A stretch of DNA of 64,000 nucleotides from Sanguibacter suarezii NBRC 16159. GTDB taxonomy: Bacteria; Actinomycetota; Actinomycetes; Actinomycetales; Cellulomonadaceae. Each line of letters opens with the position of its first letter. Within the stretch, counting starts at the first letter, position 1. Below the pieces are notes generated by a model that saw only the letters and a program-made list of their open reading frames with translations, was not told the origin of the DNA and made no database searches. The stretch lies in the NCBI RefSeq assembly GCF_001552735.1, contig NZ_BCRT01000010.1, positions 310,001 through 374,000 of the forward strand, read 5' to 3'. This document shows positions 46,735 through 55,957 of the stretch, piece by piece. Made by a program: the position numbers and the translations under genes.

Positions 46735-47510
46735 GAAGACTTGGCTCCGATCCACACGGCACACCCGATGAGCGAGCCGATCCCGATGATCCAGATCCAG
46801 AGACCCTCGCTGACGGGGCCGAGGCTCCCGAGGCTGAGGCCACCGGCGGATCCCTCACGCTGGTCCACGAGGAACGCGATGACGTCGCGCTTCTCTTCCG
46901 GCGTGATGGTCGCGTCGTTGAAGACGGGCATCGACTGCGGGCCGGTGAGCATCGCTTCGTAGATGTGCGTCTCGGTGGTCTCCCACAGCGACGGCGCGAA
47001 CTTGCCCTCGGAGAGAGCGCCACCAGCGCCGACAGCGTTGTGGCACATGGCGCAGTTGGTGCGGAAGATCGCCGCGCCCTCTGAGATGTCACCGAGAGCC
47101 GGGTCGACCTGCTCTGCGGTGGGGGTGGACGGGCCAGGGCCGAGGGAGGCGACGTAGGCGGCCAGCTGGTTCGTCTGCTCCTGGTCGAACTGGGCCGGCT
47201 TGGCCACAGCCTGGGGGCCGTTCATCTGCATGGGCATGCGGCCCGTGCCGACCTGGAAGTTCACGGCAGCGGAACCGACGCCGATGAGCGAAGGAACCTC
47301 GTCTCGACCTTCGGCGTCCACGCCGTGGCAGGTGGCGCAGTTGGCCAGGAAGAGTTTTTCGCCTGCTGCGATGTCATCGACGGCTGCGGTGTCAGCGCTA
47401 GCCGACGTGGGTGCCAGGGCGGCGTACAGGCCGCCGGTCACCAACAGCGCCAGCAGCAGCAGCACGACCGGTGTCAACCGGTGGTGTCGGCGGGCGGCGA
47501 GTGCCTTCAC
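46731..47510 (-). CDS. qcrC: Diheme cytochrome cc subunit of bc1 complex
   Basis: The 259-residue protein has an N-terminal membrane anchor (VVLLLLALLVTGGLYAAL), two c-type heme domains marked CATCH and CAMCH, and a C-terminal helix (IWIIGIGSLIGCAVWIG). In actinobacteria the two hemes pass electrons straight to CuA of the oxidase, so no soluble cytochrome c is needed. The GTG at 47510 follows GAGGAT; a TTG at 47531 is the alternative. It follows ctaE by 81 bases. Confidence 0.95.
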   Translation of the reverse strand: MKALAARRHHRLTPVVLLLLALLVTGGLYAALAPTSASADTAAVDDIAAGEKLFLANCATCHGVDAEGRDEVPSLIGVGSAAVNFQVGTGRMPMQMNGPQAVAKPAQFDQEQTNQLAAYVASLGPGPSTPTAEQVDPALGDISEGAAIFRTNCAMCHNAVGAGGALSEGKFAPSLWETTETHIYEAMLTGPQSMPVFNDATITPEEKRDVIAFLVDQREGSAGGLSLGSLGPVSEGLWIWIIGIGSLIGCAVWIGAKSS

Positions 47511-47591
47511 GGATGGATCCTCGTCTCGCAAGTGGGGGGAGCAGTGGGGACAGTGGTCTACGCCCCCGGGGGCGCGGACGGGTAGAGCGAC

Positions 47592-48233
47592 TTACTGAAG
47601 GAAGTAGATGATGCCGAAGAGGGCGATCCACACGACGTCGACGAAGTGCCAGTAGTAGGACACGACGATCGCGGTGGTGGCCTCGTGGTGGCCGAAGTTC
47701 TTCGCGGTGAAGGACCGGCCGAGCAGGAAGAGGAAGGCGATGAGCCCACCGACCACGTGCAGGCCGTGGAAGCCCGTCGCGAGGAAGAACACGGAGCCGT
47801 AGGGGCTGGATGAGATCGTGAGGCCGGCTTCGACGAGCTCGGAGTACTCAAAGATCTGGCCGGCGACGAAGAACGAACCCATGAGGTACGTCAGAGTGAT
47901 CCACTCGTTCATGCCCCAGCGGTTGATCTGGAAGATGGACCCGGTACGACGGGGCTGGAGCCGCTCAGCGGCCCAGACGCCCATCTGGCATGTCACCGAT
48001 GACAAGACCAGGACGCACGTGTTGATCAGCGCGAAGCTCAGGACCAGGCGCTCGGTCCCTCCGCTCCACTGCTCGGGAGGGATCGTCGCACGGACGGTGA
48101 AGTACATCGCGAAGAGACCCGCGAAGAACATGAGTTCACTCGCGAGCCACACGATGGTTCCGACCGACACGGGGTTCGGTCGGTTCACAGACACGTGGAG
48201 TTGGGCGTTGGGGGCAGCCGTTGCAGTCGACAC
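47592..48233 (-). CDS. ctaE: Cytochrome c oxidase subunit III
   Basis: The 213-residue subunit has the expected helices and motifs: [20 protein letters not shown] with the family Glu, [13 protein letters not shown], and [20 protein letters not shown] at the C-terminus. It starts the ctaE-qcrCAB operon, the standard actinobacterial arrangement, with ctaCDF elsewhere. The GTG at 48233 was chosen because a good -10 lies seven bases upstream, implying a leaderless message; an ATG nine bases earlier would overlap that -10. Confidence 0.95.
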   Translation of the reverse strand: MSTATAAPNAQLHVSVNRPNPVSVGTIVWLASELMFFAGLFAMYFTVRATIPPEQWSGGTERLVLSFALINTCVLVLSSVTCQMGVWAAERLQPRRTGSIFQINRWGMNEWITLTYLMGSFFVAGQIFEYSELVEAGLTISSSPYGSVFFLATGFHGLHVVGGLIAFLFLLGRSFTAKNFGHHEATTAIVVSYYWHFVDVVWIALFGIIYFLQ

Positions 48234-48240
48234 GTTAATC

Positions 48241-48246
48241 ATTATG
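48241..48246 (-). promoter_or_regulatory. -10 element of the ctaE-qcrCAB operon
   Basis: CATAAT on the minus strand, one mismatch from TATAAT, ends seven bases before the ctaE GTG, so transcription would begin at or near the start codon. No convincing -35 was seen. The remaining intergenic sequence up to 48508 shows no gene. Confidence 0.6.
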
Positions 48247-48508
48247 GCCGATGTCGGCGTGTGTTTGGGCCCTAAGACCCACACTTCTGGGGGGTTGAAT
48301 CTCACAATGACGGTAGAACCACGGTTCCGGATGCGACCTCGTGACGAAACACCTGCAACTGTCACGAAAATAGGGGTGTTGGCGTGCCAAGATGCTCTTA
48401 GGTACGTACCCGCCCAGCACGCTCGGCGTCGTCACGGACGATGTCGTCGGTACCGGACCGGGTCCCAGGACACGGACTGGTCCGTCTCACACGATCGCGA
48501 GGATGCTC

Positions 48509-48904
48509 ATGCCAACGATTCTTCTCTACAGCGACGACCGCTCCGTCCGGGACGAGGTGCGGGGTGCCGTCGGTCAGGTGACCGGGGCAGGGGAGAGCAT
48601 CGAGTGGCTCGACGTCGCGACCTACGACGAGGTGATCAAGCGCGCCGACGCCGGCGGGATCGACCTCTACGTCCTCGACGGTGAGGCGGACAAGGTCGGC
48701 GGCATGGGCATCTGCCGTCAGCTCAAGAACGAGATCTACAACTGCCCGCCGGTCGTGCTGCTCACGGGCCGGCCCCAGGACGCCTGGCTCGCCTCCTGGT
48801 CGTTGGCCGACGTGGCCGTGCCGCGTCCGCTCGACCCCCTCGAGCTCCAGAAGGCCGTGCGCGCGGTGCTCACCACGCCGCTCCGCCAGGGCGTCGAGCT
48901 GTGA
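48509..48904 (+). CDS. Stand-alone receiver-like protein
   Basis: The 131-residue protein has the alternating pattern of a response-regulator receiver domain with no output domain. The acidic pair D9-D10 (LLYSDDRS), the acceptor-position Asp57 (LYVLDGEA) and Thr86 (VVLLTGRP) are present, but the conserved Lys-Pro is Arg106-Pro107 (VPRPLDP). No kinase gene is adjacent. Either phosphorylation-independent signalling or an adapter role is possible. GAGG precedes the ATG at 48509. Its stop overlaps the trpD GTG, so the two are coupled. Confidence 0.72.
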   Translation: MPTILLYSDDRSVRDEVRGAVGQVTGAGESIEWLDVATYDEVIKRADAGGIDLYVLDGEADKVGGMGICRQLKNEIYNCPPVVLLTGRPQDAWLASWSLADVAVPRPLDPLELQKAVRAVLTTPLRQGVEL

Positions 48905-49956
48905 CCGCAGGCTCCACCACGTTCACCTGGCCTGACCTCACCGCGGCGCTCATCGCCGGGCAGGACCTCTCCGCCGCCGCCACCGCCTGGGCGATGGACT
49001 CGGTGATGTCCGGAGCCGCGACCCCCGTCCAGCTCGCGGGGTTCCTCGTGGCGCTGCGGGCCAAGGGGGAGACGACGGCCGAGCTGAGCGGCCTCGCCGA
49101 CTCGATGCTCTCCCACGCGACGCCGCTGCGGGTCGCGGGCCCGGCTGTGGACATCGTGGGCACCGGTGGGGACCGGGCGCACACCGTGAACATCTCGACG
49201 ATGGCCGCCATCGTGCTCGCCGGCGCGGGTCTCAAGGTGGTCAAGCACGGCAACCGTGCGTCGTCGTCGTCGTCGGGGTCGGCCGACGTGCTCGAGGCCC
49301 TCGGGATCCGGCTCGACCAGCCGGCCTCCCGGGTGGCGCAGATCGCCGAGGAGGTGGGCATCACCTTCGCCTTCGCGAACGTCTTCCACTCCTCCATGAA
49401 GCATGCTGCCGCGGCGCGCAGCGGGCTCGGCCTGCCGACCGCCTTCAACTTCTTGGGACCGCTCACCAACCCGGCTCAGCCGCGGGCCACCGCGGTCGGG
49501 TGCGCCGACGCGCGCATGGCTCCGTTGGTGGCCGGGGTGTTCGCCGGCCGCGGCACGTGCGCGCTGGTGTTCCGCGGGCACGACGGCCTCGACGAGCTCG
49601 CCGCCTCGTCCCCGGCCGACGTCTGGGAGGTGCGCGACGGCGTCGTCGTCCAGCACCAGCTGGACCCGGTCGCCGACCTGGGACTGACCCCGATCACCAT
49701 CGCGGACCTGCGCGGGGCGGACGCGGAGTTCAACGCGGGCGTGGCCCGCCGCGTGCTCGACGCCGAGCCCGGACCGGTCCGCGAGACCGTGCTGCTCAAC
49801 GCTGCAGCCGCCCTCGTGGCGGACGGCAGCCTGAACGGGACGGCTGAGGGCTCCCTCACCGACCGGCTGGTCGCCGGGATGGCGCACGCCGCGGCAGCGA
49901 TCGACTCCGGCGCCGCTCGTGACGTGCTCGCCCGGTGGGCTGCCGCCGCCGGCTGA
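48901..49956 (+). CDS. trpD: Anthranilate phosphoribosyltransferase
   Basis: The 351-residue enzyme adds the phosphoribosyl group to anthranilate in tryptophan synthesis. The PRPP and anthranilate motifs are clear: [37 protein letters not shown] and [19 protein letters not shown]. It is separate from any other trp gene, as in M. tuberculosis, where trpD also sits beside ctaE. The GTG start overlaps the receiver-like gene by four bases, which is the only hint of special control. A hairpin ends the transcript. Confidence 0.96.
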   Translation: MTAGSTTFTWPDLTAALIAGQDLSAAATAWAMDSVMSGAATPVQLAGFLVALRAKGETTAELSGLADSMLSHATPLRVAGPAVDIVGTGGDRAHTVNISTMAAIVLAGAGLKVVKHGNRASSSSSGSADVLEALGIRLDQPASRVAQIAEEVGITFAFANVFHSSMKHAAAARSGLGLPTAFNFLGPLTNPAQPRATAVGCADARMAPLVAGVFAGRGTCALVFRGHDGLDELAASSPADVWEVRDGVVVQHQLDPVADLGLTPITIADLRGADAEFNAGVARRVLDAEPGPVRETVLLNAAAALVADGSLNGTAEGSLTDRLVAGMAHAAAAIDSGAARDVLARWAAAAG

Positions 49957-49966
49957 GCCGGTCTGT

Positions 49967-49992
49967 CCGGCGGCCGGTGGACCGGCCGCCGG
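49967..49992. terminator. Bidirectional terminator between trpD and Lrp-like gene
   Basis: Perfect 12-bp arms CCGGCGGCCGGT / ACCGGCCGCCGG with a two-base centre between converging genes. Confidence 0.68.
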
Positions 49993-49996
49993 CGGG

Positions 49997-50278
49997 TCAG
50001 TCCTCCAGGCCGAGCGCGAAGGCCGCGTCCAGGTCCTTGCTGGAGAACTCCCGGAACGCCAGGTAGGTGCGCGTGCGCTGCACGCCGGGGACCTTGCTGA
50101 TCTTGTCGGCGATGATGTCGGCGAAGTCGTTGTGGTCGGTGACGTGCACCATCGCGATGAGGTCGACCTCACCGGTCACCGAGTAGACCGCCGACACCCC
50201 TGGGACCTCGGCGATGGCCGTGGCGGCCTCCGGGATGAGGGCCTGGTCGGTGTCGATCATGACGATGGCGGTAGGCAT
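49997..50278 (-). CDS. Lrp/AsnC-type ligand-binding (RAM) domain protein
   Basis: The 93-residue protein consists only of the RAM/AsnC effector-binding domain: AIVMIDTDQALIPEAATAIA, VPGVSAVYSVTGEVDLIAMV and VPGVQRTRTYLAF are characteristic. No HTH domain precedes it. Such stand-alone domains form oligomers that bind amino acids and may modulate full-length regulators. GAGGAG precedes the ATG at 50278. Location next to trpD suggests amino-acid sensing but does not show it. Confidence 0.88.
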   Translation of the reverse strand: MPTAIVMIDTDQALIPEAATAIAEVPGVSAVYSVTGEVDLIAMVHVTDHNDFADIIADKISKVPGVQRTRTYLAFREFSSKDLDAAFALGLED

Positions 50279-50339
50279 GGTGTGCTCCTCGACTGGGGTC
50301 GTGCGTGCGCGGTCCGGCCGCGCGGCCGGTGGGCTGACC

Positions 50340-52289
50340 TCAGTATGACGCGTCACCCTGCGCAGACAGGGCAGGCTGGGCGTGGTGGTCCGATGGCGCG
50401 GACTGCGCCACCACCTGCGCGGTCGAGGTGTTGACCACGTGCCGCTCGGCGCCGCGCACCGGGCAGGTCAGCGGGTCGCTCACCTCGACCAGCCGCACCC
50501 CCGGGCTGCCCAGCCAGGCGATGACCAGGTCGCTCTCCTCGGGGTGGCAGGCCGGCGCCGGCCACAGGGGAGGCTCCACGTGCTCGGCCGACGCCACGGC
50601 CGAGGCAACGGTGGCGAGGGGGTCGCCCGTCCGTTCGCAGACCGCCGTCGCAGCCAGGCGCCCGTACCGCACGACGACGATCTCCCATCCGCCCGCCTCC
50701 CTGGGGCGAGCCGCGACGAGCTGGCTGCAGGTGGTCAGGGGTGCCAGGCGCTGAGCCCGAGCCGCGCCGCCGAGATAGGCCTCGAGACGGTCGCGGTCCC
50801 CGGCGGCGTCCTCGAAGCGTTCGTCACGGACCAAGGCGGCGATCCGGTGGGCGAGAGCGTCGACGACCGGGCTCGCGTCACCCGCCATGGTCGCCCGCAG
50901 CGCGTCGATCACCTCGGGGTAGGTCTCCGGCAGGAGGTCGGCGTCCAGGGCCGCCCGCGGGCGGCGCTCGGGGGGCACGCACGGTGCGCTGCACCGTCCC
51001 ATCTCTGCCAGCGCGCAGGCGGTGGCTCGCGCTGCGGGGGTGACGGGCAGGCGCCCGCCGCACTGGCGTACCGGGTGCGCGGCCTGCAGTGCCTCCAAGG
51101 CGGCTACCGCGCGCGACCGGGAGGCGAAGGGGCCGATGTGCGGCTCGGTCTCAGCCGGTTCCCCGAGGGACCCGTGCGCCCCGCGGGCGGGGGCGGACGC
51201 CGCTGCGGCTGCGGCGGGGTCTCGCACGATGGTCAGCCGGGGGTGCGCCTCTGCGGTGAGCCGGATCCAGTGCATCCGTTCGGGGTGCTTGGACCGCTGG
51301 TTGTACCGGGGGGCGTGCTCGGTGATCATCCGCAGCTCGCGCACGCGGGCCTCGAGGTCTGTGGCGCAGGGGATGGCACGTACCGACGTCGCGAGGCGGA
51401 TCATCTCGAGCATCCGCCGCCGCTTCTCCGAGGCCGTGAAGTAGCTGCGCACACGCCGACGCACGTGCATGGAGGTCCCCACGTAGAGGATCTCCTCACC
51501 GGGGCCGACGAAGAGGTAGACCCCGGGCCCGTCAGGCAGGCCGTCGGCGAGGTGCTTGCGGCGACGGATGTCCGGCGGTACCGGGTCCGTCGCCCCGGCC
51601 AGGTCCTCCAGCGTGGTCACCCCGGACGGGGCGAGGCGCTCGAACAGCGCGTGCATGACGTCGACCGTGGCGCGTGCGTCCGACAGTGCCCGGTGGTCCG
51701 GGGTGATGGTCGCCCGGAACAGGGCGGCGAGCGTGGAGAGCTTGTGGTTGGGCGCCTCGTCGCGCGTGACCACGCGCCGGGCCAGGGTCACCGTGTCCAG
51801 CACCTGGTTCCCCGGCCAGACGAGGTCCATGGCCGCCGTCGCCGCACGCAGGAAGGAGATGTCGAAGGGTGCGTTGTGAGCCACCAGCACGGCGCCGCGG
51901 GCGAACTCGAGGAAGGAGGGCAGCACGGCCTCGATCCGCGGGGCGGAGGCGACCATCGCGGTGCTGATCCCGGTCAGCCGGGCGATGAAGGCCGGGACCG
52001 GCGTCCCGGGGTTGACCAAGGTCTGGAACTCGCCCAGCACCTCACCGCCGCGGACCTTGACCGCGCCGATCTCGGTGATGCCGCTGTCCTTGGGCGACCC
52101 GCCCGTGGTCTCCAGGTCGACGACGACGAAGGTCACCTCGCGCAGCGGGGTGCCGAGCTCGTCCAGGCCCAGCTGGACCGGCTGTCCGGTCCCGAAGGCG
52201 GGCTCGACCACCGGGGCTGAGGGGAAGAGCCGGCGGCCGGTGTCACGGGCGCCGGGCGCCGGTCGCAGCTCAGGGATCGAAGGAAGCAT
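50340..52289 (-). CDS. DEDD exonuclease fused to UvrC-like GIY-YIG domain
   Basis: The 649-residue protein joins two nuclease modules. Residues about 50-215 form a DnaQ-type exonuclease with VVVDLETTGGSPKDSGITEIG (the DxE site), LVAHNAPFDISFLR and HRALSDARATVDV. Residues about 240-340 form a GIY-YIG module, DGPGVYLFVGPGEEILYVGT, with RRRVRSYFT as in UvrC. The C-terminal 300 residues continue UvrC-like sequence with a cysteine-rich CSAPCVPPE. The same fusion is seen in actinobacteria (compare Rv2191) and has a presumed DNA repair role; full UvrC function is not expected. Confidence 0.9.
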   Translation of the reverse strand: MLPSIPELRPAPGARDTGRRLFPSAPVVEPAFGTGQPVQLGLDELGTPLREVTFVVVDLETTGGSPKDSGITEIGAVKVRGGEVLGEFQTLVNPGTPVPAFIARLTGISTAMVASAPRIEAVLPSFLEFARGAVLVAHNAPFDISFLRAATAAMDLVWPGNQVLDTVTLARRVVTRDEAPNHKLSTLAALFRATITPDHRALSDARATVDVMHALFERLAPSGVTTLEDLAGATDPVPPDIRRRKHLADGLPDGPGVYLFVGPGEEILYVGTSMHVRRRVRSYFTASEKRRRMLEMIRLATSVRAIPCATDLEARVRELRMITEHAPRYNQRSKHPERMHWIRLTAEAHPRLTIVRDPAAAAAASAPARGAHGSLGEPAETEPHIGPFASRSRAVAALEALQAAHPVRQCGGRLPVTPAARATACALAEMGRCSAPCVPPERRPRAALDADLLPETYPEVIDALRATMAGDASPVVDALAHRIAALVRDERFEDAAGDRDRLEAYLGGAARAQRLAPLTTCSQLVAARPREAGGWEIVVVRYGRLAATAVCERTGDPLATVASAVASAEHVEPPLWPAPACHPEESDLVIAWLGSPGVRLVEVSDPLTCPVRGAERHVVNTSTAQVVAQSAPSDHHAQPALSAQGDASY

Positions 52290-52320
52290 GCAGCGAGGAT
52301 AGGCCGCGCCGCTGACACCG

Positions 52321-52354
52321 CCGCGCCACCTCGGTATCGCCCGAGGTGACGCGG
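52321..52354 (-). terminator. fadD terminator
   Basis: 14-bp arms (CCGCGCCACCTCGG and a near-perfect complement with one wobble pair) around a six-base loop begin eight bases after the ligase stop. Confidence 0.68.
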
Positions 52355-52361
52355 CTGCGGG

Positions 52362-54173
52362 TCACTCGGCGTGGATGACGTCGGCGTAGATCGCCGAGAT
52401 CTCCGGGGCGAAGTCCTTGAGCACCAGGGTGCGCTTGACCTTGAGCGAGGGGGTCAGGTAGTCGTTCGCGATGGTGAAGTCGGTGACCAGCACGGAGAAC
52501 TTGCGGATGGACTCCGCCCGGGAGACCGCGCGGTTGGTGCGCTGCACCGCGGCGTCCAGGGACGCCAGCACGTCGACGTCGGTCGTGGCGGCCTCGACCG
52601 TCATGGGCTCCTTGCCGTGGGTGGCCAGCCACCCGGGCAGGCCCTCCGGGTCCAGGGTGATCAGTGCGCCGATGAACGGCTGGTTGTCGCCCACCACGAC
52701 CACCTGGCTGATGAGGGGGTGCGCGCGCAGACGGTCCTCGAGGACTGCCGGGGCGACGTTCTTGCCGCCGGCGGTCACGATGATCTCCTTCTTGCGACCG
52801 GTGATCCGCAGGTAGCCGTCGTCGTCGATGGTGCCGATGTCCCCCGAGCGGAACCAGCCGTCGGCGAAGGCGTCCTCGGTCGCCTGCGGGTTGTTGCGGT
52901 ACCCGCGGAAGACGTGCGGGCCCTGGATGAGGATCTCGCCGTCGTCGTCGAGCTTGAAGGCGTGGCCGGGCAGCGGGGGACCGACCGTGCCGATCGTCCC
53001 TGCCTCGGGCAGGTTGACGCTCGTCGGTGCGGTGGTCTCGGTCAGGCCGTATCCCTCGAGCACCACCAGGCCGACGCCGCGGTAGAAGTGGCCGAGGCGC
53101 TCACCCAGCGCAGCTCCGCCGGAGACGGCGTAGCGCGCCTCGCCGCCCAGTGCGGCGCGGATCTTCTTCAGCACGAGCGCGTCGGCTGCCTTGTGCCGCA
53201 GGCGCAGCCCCAGCCCGGGGCCGCCGGGGGTGTCCAGGCTGCGCGAGTAGCTGATGGCCGTCGCGGCCGCCCAGTGGAAGAACTTGCCCTTCCCCGCCAG
53301 CGCCGCCTTCTGCTCGGAGGAGTTGTAGACCTTCTCGAAGACCCGCGGCACAGACAGGATGTACGTGGGGTGGAAGGAGCCCAGGTCCTCCAGCAGCGTC
53401 TTGGTGTCCGGGGTGTGGCCCAGGACCGAGCCGGCCGGGACCACGAGGACATGGATGAAGCGGGCGAAGACGTGGGCGAGGGGCATGAACAGCAGCGTCC
53501 GGCGTCGGCCGTAGTTGAGGACGTCGGCCAGGCGCTCGCTCGCGTTGACGGTGACGGAGTAGAAGTTCTCGTGGGTCAGCTCGGCGCCCTTGGGACGTCC
53601 CGTGGTCCCGGAGGTGTAGATCACGGTGGCGACGTCGCTCAGGACCGCCAAGGACCGCCGACGAGCGATCTCCTCGTCGGTCACCGCCGCGCCGGCGCGT
53701 ACGAGGGCGTCGATCCCGCCGTCGTCGATGACGAAGACGCTGTCCAAGGACGGGGTCTGCGCGCGGACCTCGGCGACCGTCTCGGCGTGCAGGGGAGTCT
53801 CGACGACGATGAGGCGGACGTCGGAGTCGGTGAGGATCCACTCGACCTGTTCCGCGCTGGACGTCTCGTAGAGCGGGACGGTCACAGCGCCGGCGGCCCA
53901 GATGGCCCAGTCGAGCAGCGACCACTCGTATCGTGTCCTGGACATGATGCCGACGGAGTCACCAGGGTTGATCCCCTGGGCCACGAGTCCCTTGGCGACG
54001 GCGACCACCTCTGCGTCGAACTCTCTCGCGGTGACCGGGACCCAGGTCCCGGACGCGTCCTTGCGTTCCATGAGAGGTTGGTCGCCGGAGGCCGCGACGC
54101 GTTCCGCAAGAAGATCGTTGAGATTCTTGCTGGGGTCGACGGTGATGAGTGCGGGTGTGCGGTGCTCGTCCAT
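52362..54173 (-). CDS. fadD: Long-chain fatty-acid-CoA ligase
   Basis: The 603-residue ANL-superfamily enzyme activates fatty acids with ATP and CoA. The P-loop motif IYTSGTTGRPKGAELTHEN, the adenylate-binding GYGLTETTAPTSVN, the hinge motif GWFRSGDIGTIDDDGYLRIT and the C-terminal KRTLVLK region are seen. Length and an insert before the adenylate motif (SVPRVFEKVYNSS) match the FadD15/LCFA group. GGAGCC precedes the ATG at 54173. It is divergent from glucokinase and corresponds to fadD15 (Rv2187) in the conserved order. Confidence 0.93.
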   Translation of the reverse strand: MDEHRTPALITVDPSKNLNDLLAERVAASGDQPLMERKDASGTWVPVTAREFDAEVVAVAKGLVAQGINPGDSVGIMSRTRYEWSLLDWAIWAAGAVTVPLYETSSAEQVEWILTDSDVRLIVVETPLHAETVAEVRAQTPSLDSVFVIDDGGIDALVRAGAAVTDEEIARRRSLAVLSDVATVIYTSGTTGRPKGAELTHENFYSVTVNASERLADVLNYGRRRTLLFMPLAHVFARFIHVLVVPAGSVLGHTPDTKTLLEDLGSFHPTYILSVPRVFEKVYNSSEQKAALAGKGKFFHWAAATAISYSRSLDTPGGPGLGLRLRHKAADALVLKKIRAALGGEARYAVSGGAALGERLGHFYRGVGLVVLEGYGLTETTAPTSVNLPEAGTIGTVGPPLPGHAFKLDDDGEILIQGPHVFRGYRNNPQATEDAFADGWFRSGDIGTIDDDGYLRITGRKKEIIVTAGGKNVAPAVLEDRLRAHPLISQVVVVGDNQPFIGALITLDPEGLPGWLATHGKEPMTVEAATTDVDVLASLDAAVQRTNRAVSRAESIRKFSVLVTDFTIANDYLTPSLKVKRTLVLKDFAPEISAIYADVIHAE

Positions 54174-54313
54174 GCTGGCTCCAGTGACAGTGGTCGATGT
54201 GTGGGTAGACCTTACCCAGTCGGCGGGTGTGCGGCCGTGCACCAGAGGTGAGTAGGCTTCAGGCGAGTCGCACGAGTATGTGCACACTACGAGGTGAGGC
54301 AGGAAACGGATTC

Positions 54314-55258
54314 ATGTACGCCATCGGGGTCGACATCGGCGGGACCAAGATCGCAGCCGGGGTGGTCGACGAGCACGGGCAGATCCTCGCCCAGACGCGG
54401 GTCAGCACGGAGCCCGACGATGCGTCGAGCATCGACCAGGCCATCGCCGAGGTGTTCCGTGAGCTGTCCCGGGACTACGAGATCGGTGCAGTCGGCCTCG
54501 CCGCCGCCGGCTTCGTCAGCCCGGACCGCAGGTCCGTGCTCTTCGCCCCGAACATCGCGTGGCGCAACTACCCGATCGCGGACCGTGTGGCTGCACTCAT
54601 CGGCACCGACGTGCCGATCGTGGTGGAGAACGACGCGAACGCCGCCGGGTGGGCCGAGTTCCGCTTCGGCGTCGGCCAGCACGCCAGCGACATGCTCATG
54701 CTCACCGTCGGCACCGGCCTGGGTGGCGCGGTGATCGTGGACAACAAGCTCGTGCGCGGACGCTGGGGCGTGGCGGCCGAGGTCGGTCACATGCGTGTCG
54801 TCCCCTCCGGGCACTACTGCGGCTGCGGCCACGAAGGCTGCTGGGAGCAGTACGCCTCCGGCTCAGCCCTGGTCCGCGACGCCAAGGCTGCTGCGGGCTC
54901 TCGCCCGCGTGAGGCCGCACACCTGCTCGACCTCGCAGACGGTCGCATCGAGAACATCAACGGCCCCCTGGTCACCCTCGCGGCCCAGTCCGGCGACTCG
55001 CTCTCCGTCGAGCTCCTCGCCGACCTCGGCCGCTGGATCGGGGAGGGCGCGGCATCGGTCGCCGCGCTGCTCGACCCCGAGCTCATCGTCATCGGCGGCG
55101 GCGTGGGTGCGGCGGGCGACCTGCTGCTCAAGCCCGCCCGTGAGTCCTACGCCGAGGCGCTGCCCGCCCGTGGGCACCGCCCCGAGGCGCGCATCGAGCT
55201 CGCCGCACTGGGCAACGAGGCCGGGATCGTCGGCGCCGCCGACCTCGCCCGGGTCTGA
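54314..55258 (+). CDS. glkA: ROK-family glucokinase
   Basis: The 314-residue ROK kinase phosphorylates glucose. IGVDIGGTKIAAGVVDE is the ATP loop, VVENDANAAGWAEFRFG holds the catalytic Asp, VGTGLGGAVIV follows, and the zinc motif is CGCGHEGCWEQYASG. The ATG at 54314 starts directly at the fold; AGGAAAC lies upstream. It is the nearest gene to the pyrophosphate phosphofructokinase 1.6 kb away, so glucose entry and glycolysis are loosely grouped. Short tandem repeats follow the stop. Confidence 0.93.
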   Translation: MYAIGVDIGGTKIAAGVVDEHGQILAQTRVSTEPDDASSIDQAIAEVFRELSRDYEIGAVGLAAAGFVSPDRRSVLFAPNIAWRNYPIADRVAALIGTDVPIVVENDANAAGWAEFRFGVGQHASDMLMLTVGTGLGGAVIVDNKLVRGRWGVAAEVGHMRVVPSGHYCGCGHEGCWEQYASGSALVRDAKAAAGSRPREAAHLLDLADGRIENINGPLVTLAAQSGDSLSVELLADLGRWIGEGAASVAALLDPELIVIGGGVGAAGDLLLKPARESYAEALPARGHRPEARIELAALGNEAGIVGAADLARV

Positions 55259-55263
55259 CCCCG

Positions 55264-55296
55264 CCTGCTCGCTGCCTGCTCGCTGCCTGCTCACCC
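55264..55296 (+). repeat. Three 11-bp tandem repeats after glkA
   Basis: CCTGCTCGCTG occurs twice exactly and a third time with changed ending, then a further CCTGCTCAC. The tract begins six bases after the glkA stop and is non-coding. Confidence 0.75.
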
Positions 55297-55331
55297 CGCC
55301 TGCTCACCGGCTCCCCGGAGCCAGCACGATG

Positions 55332-55898
55332 TCAGACGACGGCCCCACCCGACCCGGGGTCGTCGTCTCGCGTGCTGGGCAGGCGCCAGACCAGCAGCCC
55401 CAGCCCGGCCAGGAAGGCCGCTGAGAGCGCCAGGTATGCCTCGGACGGGGCGAGGCCCCAGAACATCCGCATGCACACCGCAGCGAGCGGCGCAGCGACC
55501 ACGGCGAACCAGCCGAGGTTGCGCATCCGGTCGCTGCTGAGGGAGAAACCGGGGTCCGGCGGCACGAATTCGCCGTCGGCGTCCTCGAGGGCCTCGGCCT
55601 CGGGGCTGCGGCGCCAGGCGCGTGGGTCCGAGGTCTCATGCGCGGGGCCGCTGACCCAGGGAGCCACCGGGAAATCGAAGCTCGCGGAGGTCACCGGGGT
55701 GCGCGCAGTTAGTTCCGGGTCCGGATCCGTGGAAAGATCGGAGAGTTCCGAGACGATCTGCTGCCATGCGGTGTCCGTCTGGTGAGGGTCGGACAGATCC
55801 ACCCGGTCGGCCGGCTCAGCAGGCTGGTCCGGGCCCGGTTCGACGGGCTCGACAGGGTCGCCGGGACGGTTCTCGGGATCATCGGTGGTTCCTGACAT
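55332..55898 (-). CDS. Membrane protein with acidic disordered N-terminus, function unknown
   Basis: The 188-residue protein has about 125 acidic, proline-rich residues with many E-P and D-P steps, then two membrane helices (NLGWFAVVAAPLAAVCMRMF and AYLALSAAFLAGLGLLVWRL) and a short acidic tail. Similar proteins precede plsC in actinobacteria. The ATG at 55898 is preferred; an in-frame start at 55946 would leave only 11 bases before the divergent plsC TTG. No enzyme motif is visible. Confidence 0.75.
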   Translation of the reverse strand: MSGTTDDPENRPGDPVEPVEPGPDQPAEPADRVDLSDPHQTDTAWQQIVSELSDLSTDPDPELTARTPVTSASFDFPVAPWVSGPAHETSDPRAWRRSPEAEALEDADGEFVPPDPGFSLSSDRMRNLGWFAVVAAPLAAVCMRMFWGLAPSEAYLALSAAFLAGLGLLVWRLPSTRDDDPGSGGAVV

Positions 55899-55957
55899 GG
55901 TGATCACTCTAGAGTCGGTTGAGAGTCCCGCGAATGCGAGGCGCATGAGGAGGCGGG

